DNA of 64,000 nucleotides from Coccinella septempunctata (Eukaryota; Arthropoda; Insecta; Coleoptera; Coccinellidae), in contig NC_058189.1 in assembly GCF_907165205.1 (NCBI RefSeq), positions 40,760,270-40,824,269 of the forward strand, given 5' to 3'. A model generated the notes under the pieces. It did not search any database, had not been told where the DNA came from, and saw only the letters and a list, made by a program, of their open reading frames with translations. Below are positions 1-10,294 of the stretch, in pieces (position 1 is the first letter of the stretch; each line of letters starts with the position of its first letter). The position numbers were made by a program, and so were the translations under genes.

Positions 1-2874
1 AAACATAGAAAACCAACATGGCTATTTCCTGCCCAACAGAATTCCAGTCAAACAAAAAACCTCGAACTGACCAGTAAAAACAAAATTAATATCATTCACC
101 AGAATATACAGTCAATCATAACCTCACTGAATACACTTGAAAAGTTTGCTGCTGATGAGATGGCCCATATAGTGGCTTTGACCGAGCATTGGAAAGGTCC
201 TGAAGAAATAGATTGCATTCACTTGAATGGCTACAAGATGGTTTCAAAATACTGCCGACCTAGAGGCAAATATGGAGGTAGTGTAATTTACTGTCACGAT
301 TCACTCAATGGCATAGAAAGGCCAGACCTACAGAAGCTGAGCATAGACGGTATATTTGAGTGTTCTGCATGCGAGTTCAAGTCAACAAGTGGACGACTTG
401 TGGTGGTTTGCGTATACCGTCCCCCATCTAGTCTGGTTAGCGATGTTGAACTATTTTTGGAAAAATATACAATTTTACTGGAAGAACTGAGTCGAAAAAA
501 TGTAGAATATGTGATAACTGGGGATTTCAACCTGGACACATTAACAGATGATTGTTACAGGGTGCAACTGTTCAAAGTCATTACTGAAAGCTTTGGTGCT
601 AAGTTTACCATCCATGAACCAACACGAGTGACACCAGCATCTGCTACTTGTTTAGACAACTTCATAACCAACATTGAGGATGCCAAGGCAACTGTCGTCC
701 AGGGGCATATGTCGGATCACAAGGCCCAAAAGATTGAGATACCATTTGACGGATCTTTTTCTTTCACACCTCGGAAAAAGATGATCCGCAAGTTTGATGA
801 TGACTCTATTACTACTTTTTTAGAGCGGTTGGGTGAGGTTGATTGGGGTGCTATGTTGGATATACCAGAGGGCAATATAAACGAACTATGGAATGGCTTC
901 CACCGCCGATATATTGAGATATTCGATACTGCTTTTCCTGTCAAAGTTGTATTTGAGAGAAATAAGCCCCCACAGATGTCCGCGGGAGACAACAGAAGAC
1001 TACAACACCTGAAACAAGAACTTGACATTCTCTTTGTGTTATACATGAATGATCCCTCCTATCTGCCTCAATACAGGAAGGCCAAGAGAGATTATGATGA
1101 AGCTCTTAGAAAGCAGAAGCAGTCCTATATTGGAAATAAAATTAAGAACTCTAAAAATAAATCGAAAACAATTTGGAGCATTGCGAATAGCTTAAGACCT
1201 AAAATCAAGCCAAAAAATGCCACCTTTCCTAAGGGTAACCCTGACGATCTGGTGAATGAATTCAACAGATACTTAGTCAATTTAACACAGAAACTTCAAT
1301 TAGGTGTTGGGGCGCAGGATAGTCAGAAACAATTCCTTCCTACTAGATGCGATAAATCATTTTATATGTTTGAAGTAACAGAAGATGAAATATTTAAGAT
1401 TGTTAAACAACTAAAAAACACAAGTTCAAGTGGATATGACGATATTCCAACTAACATCCTAAGGAAGTCCATTCATATAATAATTAGGCCTCTTACTGCA
1501 ATAGTGAACAGAGCTTTTAAGGAGGGTGTATTCCCAGATGCGCTAAAATTAGCTGTGGTAAAACCTATTCATAAAAAAGGCAGTATTCAGGATTTTGGTA
1601 ATTATCGTCCAATAAGCATTCTTCCCACATTTTCGAAAATTTTTGAAAAAATAATCGCAAATAGATTCCTGAAGTTCTTCAAGAAATTTAAAATTATTAA
1701 TAATGCACAACATGGTTTTCTACAGAATAAAGGAACAGACACTGCTATGTATGAACTAGTAAGATCGGTCTTACATGGGATTGAGATGGGGAGGATGCCT
1801 CTTGGCATCTTTCTTGATCTGTCAAAGGCTTTTGACCTGGTGGATCACACATTACTAGTACGGAAGCTTGAACGATATGGTATCAGGAATGAACAGCTAA
1901 AACTGATAAAAAATTACCTAACAAATCGCAGGCAGAGAGTCGAGGTTACGGTGGATGGCGTTACGTATGCCTCTGGAGAGGAGAATATCACCCGTGGGGT
2001 TCCCCAAGGAAGCATCCTGGGGCCGCTTTTGTTTGTTGTCTTTATAAATGATCTTCCAGAAATCCTTGATCAAAAAACTCAGCAACCCTATCAATACGCT
2101 GATGATACAAACATAATCGTAGAATCCCCCAACATACCACAGCTACAAGTGAACTCCTCTGATGCGCTGTTAAGGGTAACGCAATGGTGCGACAGCAATG
2201 GTCTGATGCTAAACATAAATAAAACCGAATATGTTGCTTTCTGCACTGATCGTTCAAGGCAACCCCTGCCGCAGATACAACTTCTGGACGGCACTAAGGA
2301 CATGAAATGGTTTGGCCACATCGATTATCTGAATAAAAAGCTATCGTCAGCTGTCTTCTCTCTACGTGCCCTCAGATTGCATGTGGGAGTGGACATTCTC
2401 AGGATGGTCTATTTTGCAAATTTCCAGTCTTTACTATCATATGGAATTATATTCTGGGGTTCTAGTCCCAGAGCCGAAAGAATATTCATAACTCAGAAGC
2501 TAGCTCTAAGGGGCATGCTGAGGATGAAATACAGGGAATCGTGTCGAGGAAAGTTTAAGGAGAATGGGATTCTTACAGTAACAGCATTGTACGTGTACAG
2601 ATGTCTTCTGTTTCTTCGAAGCCATGGTTGTTATTTTGAGCGGTATAGAAGTTTGAGCTGCACTAGACATACTCAACCATATCTCTATCCATCTGTCAAA
2701 CTCACGCTCAGTAAGAATAATGTGGAGTTCATGTGTATGAAACTGTACAATGCTCTTCCTTCATTCATTAAAAATATTGATGATTTCAAAATATTCAAAA
2801 AAGAAGTGCTGAAATTCCTTTTGGACATGGAGCCATATAAGATAGGTGAATACCTGGATGGGTGTACCAATTAA
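1..2874 (+). CDS. Retrotransposon ORF2: endonuclease plus reverse transcriptase, 5' partial
   Basis: Copies the element's RNA into DNA at a nick made by its own endonuclease. The frame is open from base 1. An ATG-to-stop reading would start at 160, but the codons before it already encode the first endonuclease motif (HQNIQS, about base 96), so 160 is not the true start. Endonuclease motifs follow in order: LTEHW, YRPP, GDFNLD and SDHKAQ. Reverse transcriptase motifs are FLDLSKAFD, GVPQGSILGPLLF and the catalytic YADD at about 2095-2106. The C-terminal region (YFANFQSLLSYGIIFWGSS) is typical of insect LINEs. About ten residues seem missing near 2310: MKWFG runs straight into HIDYL where the family normally has an LG..LD..L.W..H block. 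The frame is otherwise open to TAA at 2872, suggesting a fairly recent copy that may be inactive. Confidence 0.9.
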   Translation, partial: KHRKPTWLFPAQQNSSQTKNLELTSKNKINIIHQNIQSIITSLNTLEKFAADEMAHIVALTEHWKGPEEIDCIHLNGYKMVSKYCRPRGKYGGSVIYCHDSLNGIERPDLQKLSIDGIFECSACEFKSTSGRLVVVCVYRPPSSLVSDVELFLEKYTILLEELSRKNVEYVITGDFNLDTLTDDCYRVQLFKVITESFGAKFTIHEPTRVTPASATCLDNFITNIEDAKATVVQGHMSDHKAQKIEIPFDGSFSFTPRKKMIRKFDDDSITTFLERLGEVDWGAMLDIPEGNINELWNGFHRRYIEIFDTAFPVKVVFERNKPPQMSAGDNRRLQHLKQELDILFVLYMNDPSYLPQYRKAKRDYDEALRKQKQSYIGNKIKNSKNKSKTIWSIANSLRPKIKPKNATFPKGNPDDLVNEFNRYLVNLTQKLQLGVGAQDSQKQFLPTRCDKSFYMFEVTEDEIFKIVKQLKNTSSSGYDDIPTNILRKSIHIIIRPLTAIVNRAFKEGVFPDALKLAVVKPIHKKGSIQDFGNYRPISILPTFSKIFEKIIANRFLKFFKKFKIINNAQHGFLQNKGTDTAMYELVRSVLHGIEMGRMPLGIFLDLSKAFDLVDHTLLVRKLERYGIRNEQLKLIKNYLTNRRQRVEVTVDGVTYASGEENITRGVPQGSILGPLLFVVFINDLPEILDQKTQQPYQYADDTNIIVESPNIPQLQVNSSDALLRVTQWCDSNGLMLNINKTEYVAFCTDRSRQPLPQIQLLDGTKDMKWFGHIDYLNKKLSSAVFSLRALRLHVGVDILRMVYFANFQSLLSYGIIFWGSSPRAERIFITQKLALRGMLRMKYRESCRGKFKENGILTVTALYVYRCLLFLRSHGCYFERYRSLSCTRHTQPYLYPSVKLTLSKNNVEFMCMKLYNALPSFIKNIDDFKIFKKEVLKFLLDMEPYKIGEYLDGCTN

Positions 2875-2939
2875 TTTGATATTTTTTTGTTGACGTGTTT
2901 TCTCTTCACTGTTTGTACAGTTATTTGGAAAATAAAATG

Positions 2940-2940
<1 letters not shown>

Positions 2941-2973
<33 letters not shown>
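2941..2973 (+). repeat. (ATT)n 3' tail of the retrotransposon
   Basis: Eleven ATT units directly after AATAAAATGC. The position, just past the polyadenylation signal, marks the 3' end of the LINE rather than an independent microsatellite. Confidence 0.85.
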
Positions 2974-2975
<2 letters not shown>

Positions 2976-4536
2976 GATCTTCAACCTCATGTTAAAATCC
3001 TGTAGTGCAACACCCCTCATCCCTATTCAAAATCAAGGGGTTGTGCTCACCCCCCATTAAGTGGTTGCAGTTACGGGGATGCAATGCAAAGATCGGAAAA
3101 GTTTTTCCCCCTCGAATTAGAAAATAACATTTTCATTTTAAAGCCAGAAATTCAAAGTGTTAAGTTTTCATTGAGCCACGCTTTATATTATTAGTGAGGT
3201 AAGAGTAAGGATTATCGGGTAGCTCCTTTTCTTTGTGGTACCTTGTAAATTCGCAGCTCTTATTCACTACGAAATACGAATGAATAACAATTAATTAATT
3301 CAGGTAAATTTTGTCATCCGCGATGGGATCTCCTAAATCATAAAATCCACATTGCAGTAAAAATGGTTATATTTTTATGTAACAAAACAATTATTCATAG
3401 TGAACTGAAGACAAGGTCCTTTCACGTGAAAGTTGTAGTTTAGCGAAAAGATGAACAATATTCTAATAATCTAAACAATATTGACTGATTTCTCCTAAGT
3501 TGGACTGTTTTCAGACATCATATTTAAATTGAAAAGGGACAAGGAGGAAACTTCTCTAAACACGTAAAATGGGTAGATTTATGTTGAAAGTTCCTCGGAG
3601 TATCCCCTTCATAAAGGATTATGGAATTGGCCGAGAGATACCTTCCATAAAGATATCTTTCGCCTTAATTGAACGAACCCTATCCACAGAAATTCTCTCG
3701 AAATATCCCTGATGAAGCTAACGCCTTCTTATCGGATGAAGTGGTGCAAGGAAAATGTTTTGGCAACCTTCGAAACCAATCGTAAACTTTATCCTGACTC
3801 ATAAATCACCGTAAGGCGGCGCTTTTTCTGGAAAAATCCCGAGCGGAACAGGGTAAGACACGAATGTAATTACGTTGATTTAAGGTATAATAGAAGTGTG
3901 TGATGCGAAGATTTATATCAGCACGTTTTCTCGACACTATTATTGTTGCTGAAACAACATTTTTTCCGTCTCATCCACCGACCTGTTACATTTTTACGCA
4001 GTGAAAGAGGAATGGTTTTATAATTTTGAAGATCGAGTCGCTAAAAAATGTTTCCTAGATCCATGAAATTCCTCGAAATTAAGCTAAACATTTTGTTTTT
4101 CTTTATAGTGTAGGGGACGATGGGTAATTGCGGACGCTGAAGGAAAATGAAGTATAACACTTGTAGATAATGACTTATCAGTCTGATTTTATTAATTTAT
4201 TAATTTTTGGTTGATCAACTATAGAATTATCATTCATAATTTCACGGGATTAATAAATAAAATTGTTTTCAAGAAATACGAAACCCTTTCTGTCCGTATT
4301 CACCCGAATCATTTGGGTTAAAAGCGGACTTGTGTTGGGTTAGTTGCAAACTCACGCATCTACTCAATTGAGGTAAATATTAATTGCAGAAAACACGGAT
4401 AAAACTTTTTTCGGACGATGTTCCACCTCAACAGTTCTCGTGTACCCAATTACCGCACTTTACAAATATTCTTAGTCTAAGAAATAGTAGTTAGCAGAAT
4501 TAGTACATTTTTTATGTTGCAAAATTATTTTTGTAC
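2974..4536. other. Intergenic, no gene seen
   Basis: AT-rich unique-looking DNA with stops in all frames and no ORF above 60 codons. Short GGTAATTG-containing blocks near 4119 and 4452 lie in opposite orientation but match too weakly to call an element. Confidence 0.5.
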
Positions 4537-6410
4537 GTCAGATGTATCGCGAAGTTCGCCACCAGTGCAAGCTTCGTCTATCTTTGCATTTGAGGCGCTG
4601 GGTCGACTTCTTTTTCGATTTGCCTCATGTAAAAGATCTCAAGACAACAAAAAATATTATTTTCTAAATCTTCTTCGGCTTCCTTCTCTCAATCATGGAC
4701 TTTGTTTTTTTTATTAGTCTTCTTTATCTTTTTAAGCTTCTTATTTTTCGCTCACAATAGTCCTTTCCACATTTGTCACTTTGTAGCAGCTTCTGATGAA
4801 GCAATTTCATTCTCAATTAGTGTGCCATCAAGCACAGTAGATTTAGTTATATCTTTTGTCTATTCGGTTGATTCCTTTTTCTTGGCGGAATATGCCAATT
4901 CATTGGCCATATCGCACCACAAGACAAATGAAAGCACTTTGCTTGAAAAATATACCATAATAGGAGAGTTGTGACAAGCTATTACAACTCACCTAGGTGC
5001 AGAAAATCATGAACCAACCAGAACAATAATTCGTGATTTCAAAATGAAATGTCATTACAAAAAACAACACTAGGCTAGTGAACTTGACACACTGAAACAT
5101 ATGAGAAAAAACATAATAACAATCCAAACAGAATACTTAACGATATAGTTACAAATTCTCATTCAGTTTGAGGTCAACCTGTATATATGTGCAGGGTGAG
5201 TCGTTGACTCGTACAAATATTTTAACAGTAGATTCTTGAGGTCAAGACAAATTTTTTTTTCCCATACCATTTTTTCAGATTCCACCCCGATAAAGAGATA
5301 TAGCCATTTTAAGTTTCATAATGGGCCGTGCCATACCTCAAAAAACAAAATTACCTTCAGAATAACTAGCTAAATCTGTGACACTACACATCTGTGCATC
5401 ATTCAAACAGAGTTGTATTCAGCCCAATTAGCCATTTTTTCAAATTTCACAGATACTTTTTATTTTTTGAACATCAAATTATCTATCTGTATCTGTGAAA
5501 TTTGTAAAACTGCCTAATTGGGCTGAATACAACTATGTTTGAAAGATGCACAGATATGTAGTGTCACAGATTTAGCTAGTTATTCTGAAGGTAATTTTGT
5601 TTTTTGAGGGATGGCACGGCTCATTATGAAACTTAAAATGGCTATATCTCTTTATCGGGGTCGAATCTGAAAAAATGGCATGAGAAAAAAAATTTTGTCT
5701 TGACCTCAAGAATCTACTGTTAAAATATTTGTACGAGTCAACGACTCACCCTGCACATATATACAGGTTGACCTCAAACTGAATGAGCATTTGTATTATA
5801 ACTATATCGTTAAATATTCTGTTTGGATTGTTATTATGTTTTTTCTCATATGTTCCAGTGTGTCAAGTTCACTAGCCTAGTGTTGTTTTTTGTAATGACA
5901 TTTCATTTAGAAATCACGAATTATTGTTCTGGTTGGTTCATGATTTTCTGCACCTAGGTGAGTTGTAATAGCTTGTCACAACTCTCCTATTATGGTCTAT
6001 TTTTCAAGGAATGTGCTTTAATTAGTCTTGTGGTGCGATATCGCTAATGAATTGGCATATTCCGCCAAGAAAAAGGAATCCACCGAATAGAGAAAAGATA
6101 ACTAAATCTACTGTGCTTGATGGCACACTAATTGAGAATGAAATTGCTTCATCAGAAGCTGTTACAAATTGAAAAATGTGGAAAGAACTATTGTGAGCGA
6201 AAAATAAGAAGCTTAAAAAGATTAAGAGGACTAATAAAAAAACAAAGTCCATGATTAAGAGAAGGAAGCCGAAGAAGATTTGGAAAATAATATTTTTTGT
6301 TGTCTTGAGACCTTTTACATGAGGCAAATCGAAAAAGAAGTCGACTCAGGGCCTCAAATGCAAAGACAGACGAAGCTTGCTCTGGTGGCGAACTTCGCGA
6401 TACATCTGAC
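4537..6410. mobile_element. 1.9-kb near-perfect palindrome (foldback structure)
   Basis: The left arm (4537 to about 5455) and right arm (about 5490 to 6410) are inverted copies. GTCAGATGTATCGCGAAGTT at 4537 is mirrored at the right end at 6410, and the arms stay aligned around a centre at 5472-5473 with few mismatches and almost no length change. The centre (5192-5753) is itself a CAGGGTG...CACCCTG inverted-repeat element. The outer arms contain short broken reading frames rich in Lys and Arg, mirrored on both strands, with no recognisable family. No direct target duplication was seen at the outer ends. Confidence 0.85.
5192..5753. mobile_element. Central MITE-like element with CAGGGTGAGTCG ends
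   Basis: The left end reads CAGGGTGAGTCGTTGACTCG and the right end is its exact inverse. CAGGGTG starts recur in this window at 40799, 50931 and 53654, which suggests a family-like end signature. The flanks on both sides are also mirror images (TGTATATATGTG / CACATATATACA), so an ordinary target duplication cannot be separated from the surrounding palindrome. Confidence 0.6.
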
Positions 6411-6735
6411 ATAATTGTTAATCCGTTTACATTTCGATTTTTGCATTGAATGTTATATGTATATATATTCAAGTACTTCCAATCATATCGAATAATAAAC
6501 AAAGTACTCAGTTCGAAAGAAATGAGGTTTATTTTCTTATTCAAGTTATAGACCAAATACATGGGTGTCATAACTCACCTTGGTATTTGTTACTTACCTT
6601 TTCTGTCAAAGGAAGATTTTTCTTTTATCTAAAATTCCTCGGAAACCTTTATGATCTAATTAATTCTGAAGATTGGGCTACTCTTATAACTGATGATGAT
6701 GAAAAAAAAAATCCGAATGTGCAATTCGAACTAGC

Positions 6736-6935
6736 AAGTCGGAATTCTGAGATACATGCCAGCTTTCCGACATGCAAGTCGGAATTCTGAGATACAAGTC
6801 GGAATTCTGAGATACAAGTCGGAATTCTGAGATACAAGTCGGAATTCTGAGATAAAAGTCGGAATTCTGAGATACACGTCGGAATTCTGAGATACACGTC
6901 GGAATTCCGACTTGTAAGTCGGAATTTTAAGATGA
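6736..6935 (+). repeat. 20-bp tandem repeats, left arm
   Basis: Ten consecutive units at an exact 20-bp period with consensus AAGTCGGAATTCTGAGATAC. The second unit (6756-6775) and the last two are degenerate. Most units contain an EcoRI site (GAATTC). There are no spacers between units, so it is not a CRISPR array. Confidence 0.9.
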
Positions 6936-7565
6936 AAGGCTGGAGGAGGGCTAAAATAGGTCTAATGACTTTTGTTTTTTTGCATTTGATCCGTGAATGT
7001 GTTTTTGGCTTCTTGGATAAATTTTGGATGAATGAAATGATATTCTATTTTTCTCTTCGGTTGCACCATAGCTCAGCTTTCCCAAAGCTTCGTGCTCAGT
7101 GCTTATGAAAGCACTTGCAGTATTTTTGTACTCCCGAGAATTATGCTCCTGGGAACTTTTCCAAACCTTTTTTAGGGCTTAGTGATTCGAGCACTTTATC
7201 GAAATTCCTACATCCAGTTTCATAATCAAGTTCAAAGTCACTTTAAGTTTCGGTTAGTGTCAGTTTCGGTAGGGTTAAGAAAAGCTTCAAAATTGAAAGG
7301 GCTTAAAGTTTGATTATGAAACTGGCCGTTAGTCCTTAGTACAACGAACCCCTCAGAAGCTCTGTGAGCTTGTCAGAATCAATAACATTCGTTAAAACTT
7401 TTGAAAGAAGAGAGATAGGGTAGGCGTAGGCTAAGGGTCCAAATGTGCCTATACATGCCTCTAATGAGACAAATCTGTTCTACAGAGGTCATTTTGTTCA
7501 AATGATTGGGCAAAAATCGAATGCAACAAATGTCATTCGACCAATTCTAGCCCCACTACTGTCTT

Positions 7566-7728
7566 GCATCTCAGAATTCCGACTTGTATCTCAAAATTCC
7601 GACTTGTAACTCAGAATTCTGACTTGCAATTCGGAATTCCGACTTGTAACTCAGAATTCTGACTTGCAATTCGGAATTCCGACTTGTAACTCAGAATTCT
7701 GACTTATCAAGTCGGAATTATACATTTG
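7566..7728 (-). repeat. 20-bp tandem repeats, right arm (inverted)
   Basis: The inverse of the left-arm repeat, about eight units. Two variants alternate, GTAACTCAGAATTCTGACTT and GCAATTCGGAATTCCGACTT, giving a 40-bp higher-order period that the left arm lacks. This implies the arms have evolved partly on their own by unequal exchange or slippage. Confidence 0.85.
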
Positions 7729-7743
7729 GATTAGTTTTTTTTT

Positions 7744-9509
7744 GTGTGGCCCGCCAGCGCTTTCGTAGGAATAAGATGTCAGTTGAAGTAAAAATTGTCA
7801 TAACTCTCCTCAGTCTCCCCTATTCTAAACTAACCCAGTGGACATTAGAGAATCCTGGCTTAGTGCCGTGAACATATCAATATCTACCTATTAAGACATT
7901 CGACATATTCGACGTTTCGTCTTATAGAGGAAAATAGACAGTAGATTAAAATTCGAAAGTAAGAAGTTCTTTGCCCCCGGAATTCCTATTCGCCAGAAAA
8001 TATCCTGTTCACAACTGTTGCATGAAAAAAGTATCAGAAATATTCCTTCATTGAGGCCGTCATTCCATCCGATCATTCCATAATTCATACGTCCCAATTC
8101 AAATAGAAGGGAATAATATAAAACAGAAATAACGCAGAGCTATTCGAACCAGGAGAGGGGGTGTTATTATTCTGCAGAAACGAACAGGCGAAAATTGCGG
8201 AAGTCATTTTGATATGTATCATTGTTAATGGTGATTTATTTATCCATAAATTCTCACAGTGTCGACGGAAAATCGAATCCCACCAGATGTTTATTTGTTG
8301 GCAAAACTAAATTCGTTCCGTGTATATATGTATATATATAATGTTGTTGGTTGAGGAATGTTACATTTTATGTGGGCAATCAATCTAAAATGCTCCAAGG
8401 GCACTTCAAGCTTGAATGAAATCAAGCTTTAATGATTTATTGTAACAGCCAACACTTCGCATAGTTTTTGATGTTATAGGTAGGATTTGATTAATTATTC
8501 TGTTCCATATAGTCATTGAAATAGAGCTACCAACTAATTCATTTCTCATTCTATTTTTTCCTCTGTATGGGGCTGATTACATGTGCAGTCTAACAACAGT
8601 ATGTGCCATAAACATAAATTTTTAGTAGCTCTTTTGTTATAGAATGTTATTTATCGTCAACTCAATTCCTTGTCCCAAATTTGTATCTTATATATTTCGA
8701 TCGCGAAGATTGGCGAAGATGATAATATGTTCGATTATTATGGAACTACTGACGGTTTTGAGGATGTTATGAATGAAAATAAAAAAGTAATCGCATTCAT
8801 ACAGGGGCATATAAAATACGTGATGTTTAAGAATTTGTGAAGAAAATACTACTTCCAGAAGAACAATACAAGATTGACAGTGAAGAACCATTTTTCCTCA
8901 GACTCAATCGCAATACACTCAGAGTGAAATTTACTATGAAGAATTTTCCATTGTGATCTCCAAGGATAATTCGATATGAAAACTCTAGGGATTTTCTGAA
9001 ATAGTTTTCCCACAAACTCGAATGATAATAATATGTAGATACCTGTGAATATTGTGAGAGTTCAAACTAAGCACATGGATAAACGTAGTTTCCGCTCCTG
9101 GGTGTAGTTTCTACGAAGTACCTATAAATTTGAAAATAAGTTTTTTTCATCGAAAATTTCATTACAATGATCGAGAGAATAAATCCTTCATTCTACGGCA
9201 ATAAACCAAGACGAACGAACTAGGTGAAAACTTTCAGGGTATGGTTATGTAATTCACGGTGGTCTTTAATGTATTTCATACATTGAACTCTTTTAAAATT
9301 CAATGATTTCATATATATTCCACCCATTTGTGCGTTCACTCTGAATAACTGAAAGATCGTGAAGGGATGCAGGTGTCGCCTAAACAAATAATAATATATG
9401 ATAACCAGTTGCGTTTTGCAGCAAAACGCACAACCCTGTGAAAATGGACTATTCTCTATCTGTTGACGGTTTCCTAGGGACATTTATCCTCATTATTTAT
9501 GAGGAAATA
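7744..9509. other. Intergenic, no gene seen
   Basis: No ORF with recognisable content and no long repeat. A short TATA-rich stretch lies at 8319-8341. Confidence 0.5.
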
Positions 9510-10225
9510 GTTATTTTTCTACAAGCGTGCGCGTTCAACCTTTTTCCCGCACGCATTCCAAGTTGCAAAGAGTCACTTTCCCAAAAGGTGCGGGAAAAAC
9601 GCCTGCTATTTCTTTCCCGCACGCATTTGCGTGGATTAGCAGGGGTTTTTCCCGCACGCAAATATTATAGAGTAAATTAAATTCTATCATGTTTCTATGC
9701 ACAGAACGTCAACGATGAAACCCATAGTAACGACATGCAGAATTACGTCCGTCATTATATATGAATTAATCAAATGAGATATGATCTGTTTCGTGAAATG
9801 GATATATTTATATATTTCAAGCCCTTGTAGAAAAAATATTGTTCCTAACTCTTGCGGAAAGGAAAATAACTATTTCCTATCAAGTGCGGGCAAGACACTT
9901 TCCGCAAGAGTTAGGAACAATATTTTTTTCTACAAGGGCTTGAAATATACAAATATATCCATTTCACGAAACAGATCATATCTCATTTGATTAATTCATA
10001 TATAATGACAGATGTAATTCTGCATGTCGTTACTATGATAGAATGATAGAATTTAATTTACTCTATAATATTTGCGTGCGGGAAAAACCCCTGCTAATCC
10101 ACGCAAATGCGTGCGGGAAAGAAATAGCAGGCGTTTTTCCCGCACCTTTTGGGAAAGTGACTCTTTGCAACTTGGAATGCGTGTGGGAAAAAGGTTGAAC
10201 GCGCACGCTTGAAGAAAAAATAATT
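9510..10225. mobile_element. 0.7-kb palindromic MITE-like element
   Basis: AAGCGTGCGCGTTCAACC at 9523-9540 is mirrored at 10193-10210, and the arms pair down to a loop of about 36 nt centred near 9867. The left arm carries about 30 bp (around 9690-9720) absent from the right arm. CCCGCACGCA-like blocks occur several times per arm, unusually GC-rich for this region. A segment near the left edge (GGAAATAGTTATTTT) recurs inverted at the loop, so a smaller inverted repeat is nested in the larger one. ORFs seen here are mirror-image chance frames. Confidence 0.85.
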
Positions 10226-10294
10226 TTTAGTTAGGATAGCATTCAATGATGATTCATAACTATTTGGACCTACAGTTATGACCGAAATATAGTG

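Larger units (their letters stand above)
1..2973 (+). mobile_element. Non-LTR retrotransposon, cut at window start
   Basis: A LINE-type element. Its single visible ORF carries an apurinic-type endonuclease and a reverse transcriptase. It is followed by a short 3' UTR, an AATAAA signal at 2931 and an (ATT)n tail at 2941-2973. The 5' end lies left of the window because the reading frame is already open at base 1. The minus-strand element at 10295-13150 has a similar protein and also ends in ATT repeats, so the two look like members of one clade. The clade itself (jockey, CR1 or I group) was not resolved. Confidence 0.9.
6702..7743. mobile_element. Foldback-type element with tandem-repeat inverted ends
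   Basis: The two ends are inverted copies of about 250-300 bp. They run from an A-rich edge plus CCGAATGT (6702) or its inverse (ending 7743), through an array of 20-bp repeats, to a shared inner segment (about 6935-7000 and 7500-7565). The middle 500 bp is unique and holds no ORF. Inverted ends built from short tandem repeats are the hallmark of Foldback elements of flies. Family membership here is inference from architecture only. No clear target duplication was found. Confidence 0.65.

Noticed and set aside
4113..4466. Possible inverted repeat around GGTAATTG words
   Set aside because: Only eight bases match and neighbouring bases do not extend the pairing.
4514..6571. Several ORFs rich in Ser and Phe in the 1.9-kb palindrome
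   Set aside because: They are mirror images of each other on opposite strands, with frames differing between arms.
6736..6935. Regular short repeats suggesting a CRISPR array
   Set aside because: The 20-bp units are directly adjacent with no spacers, the setting is eukaryotic, and an inverted partner array exists at 7566-7728.
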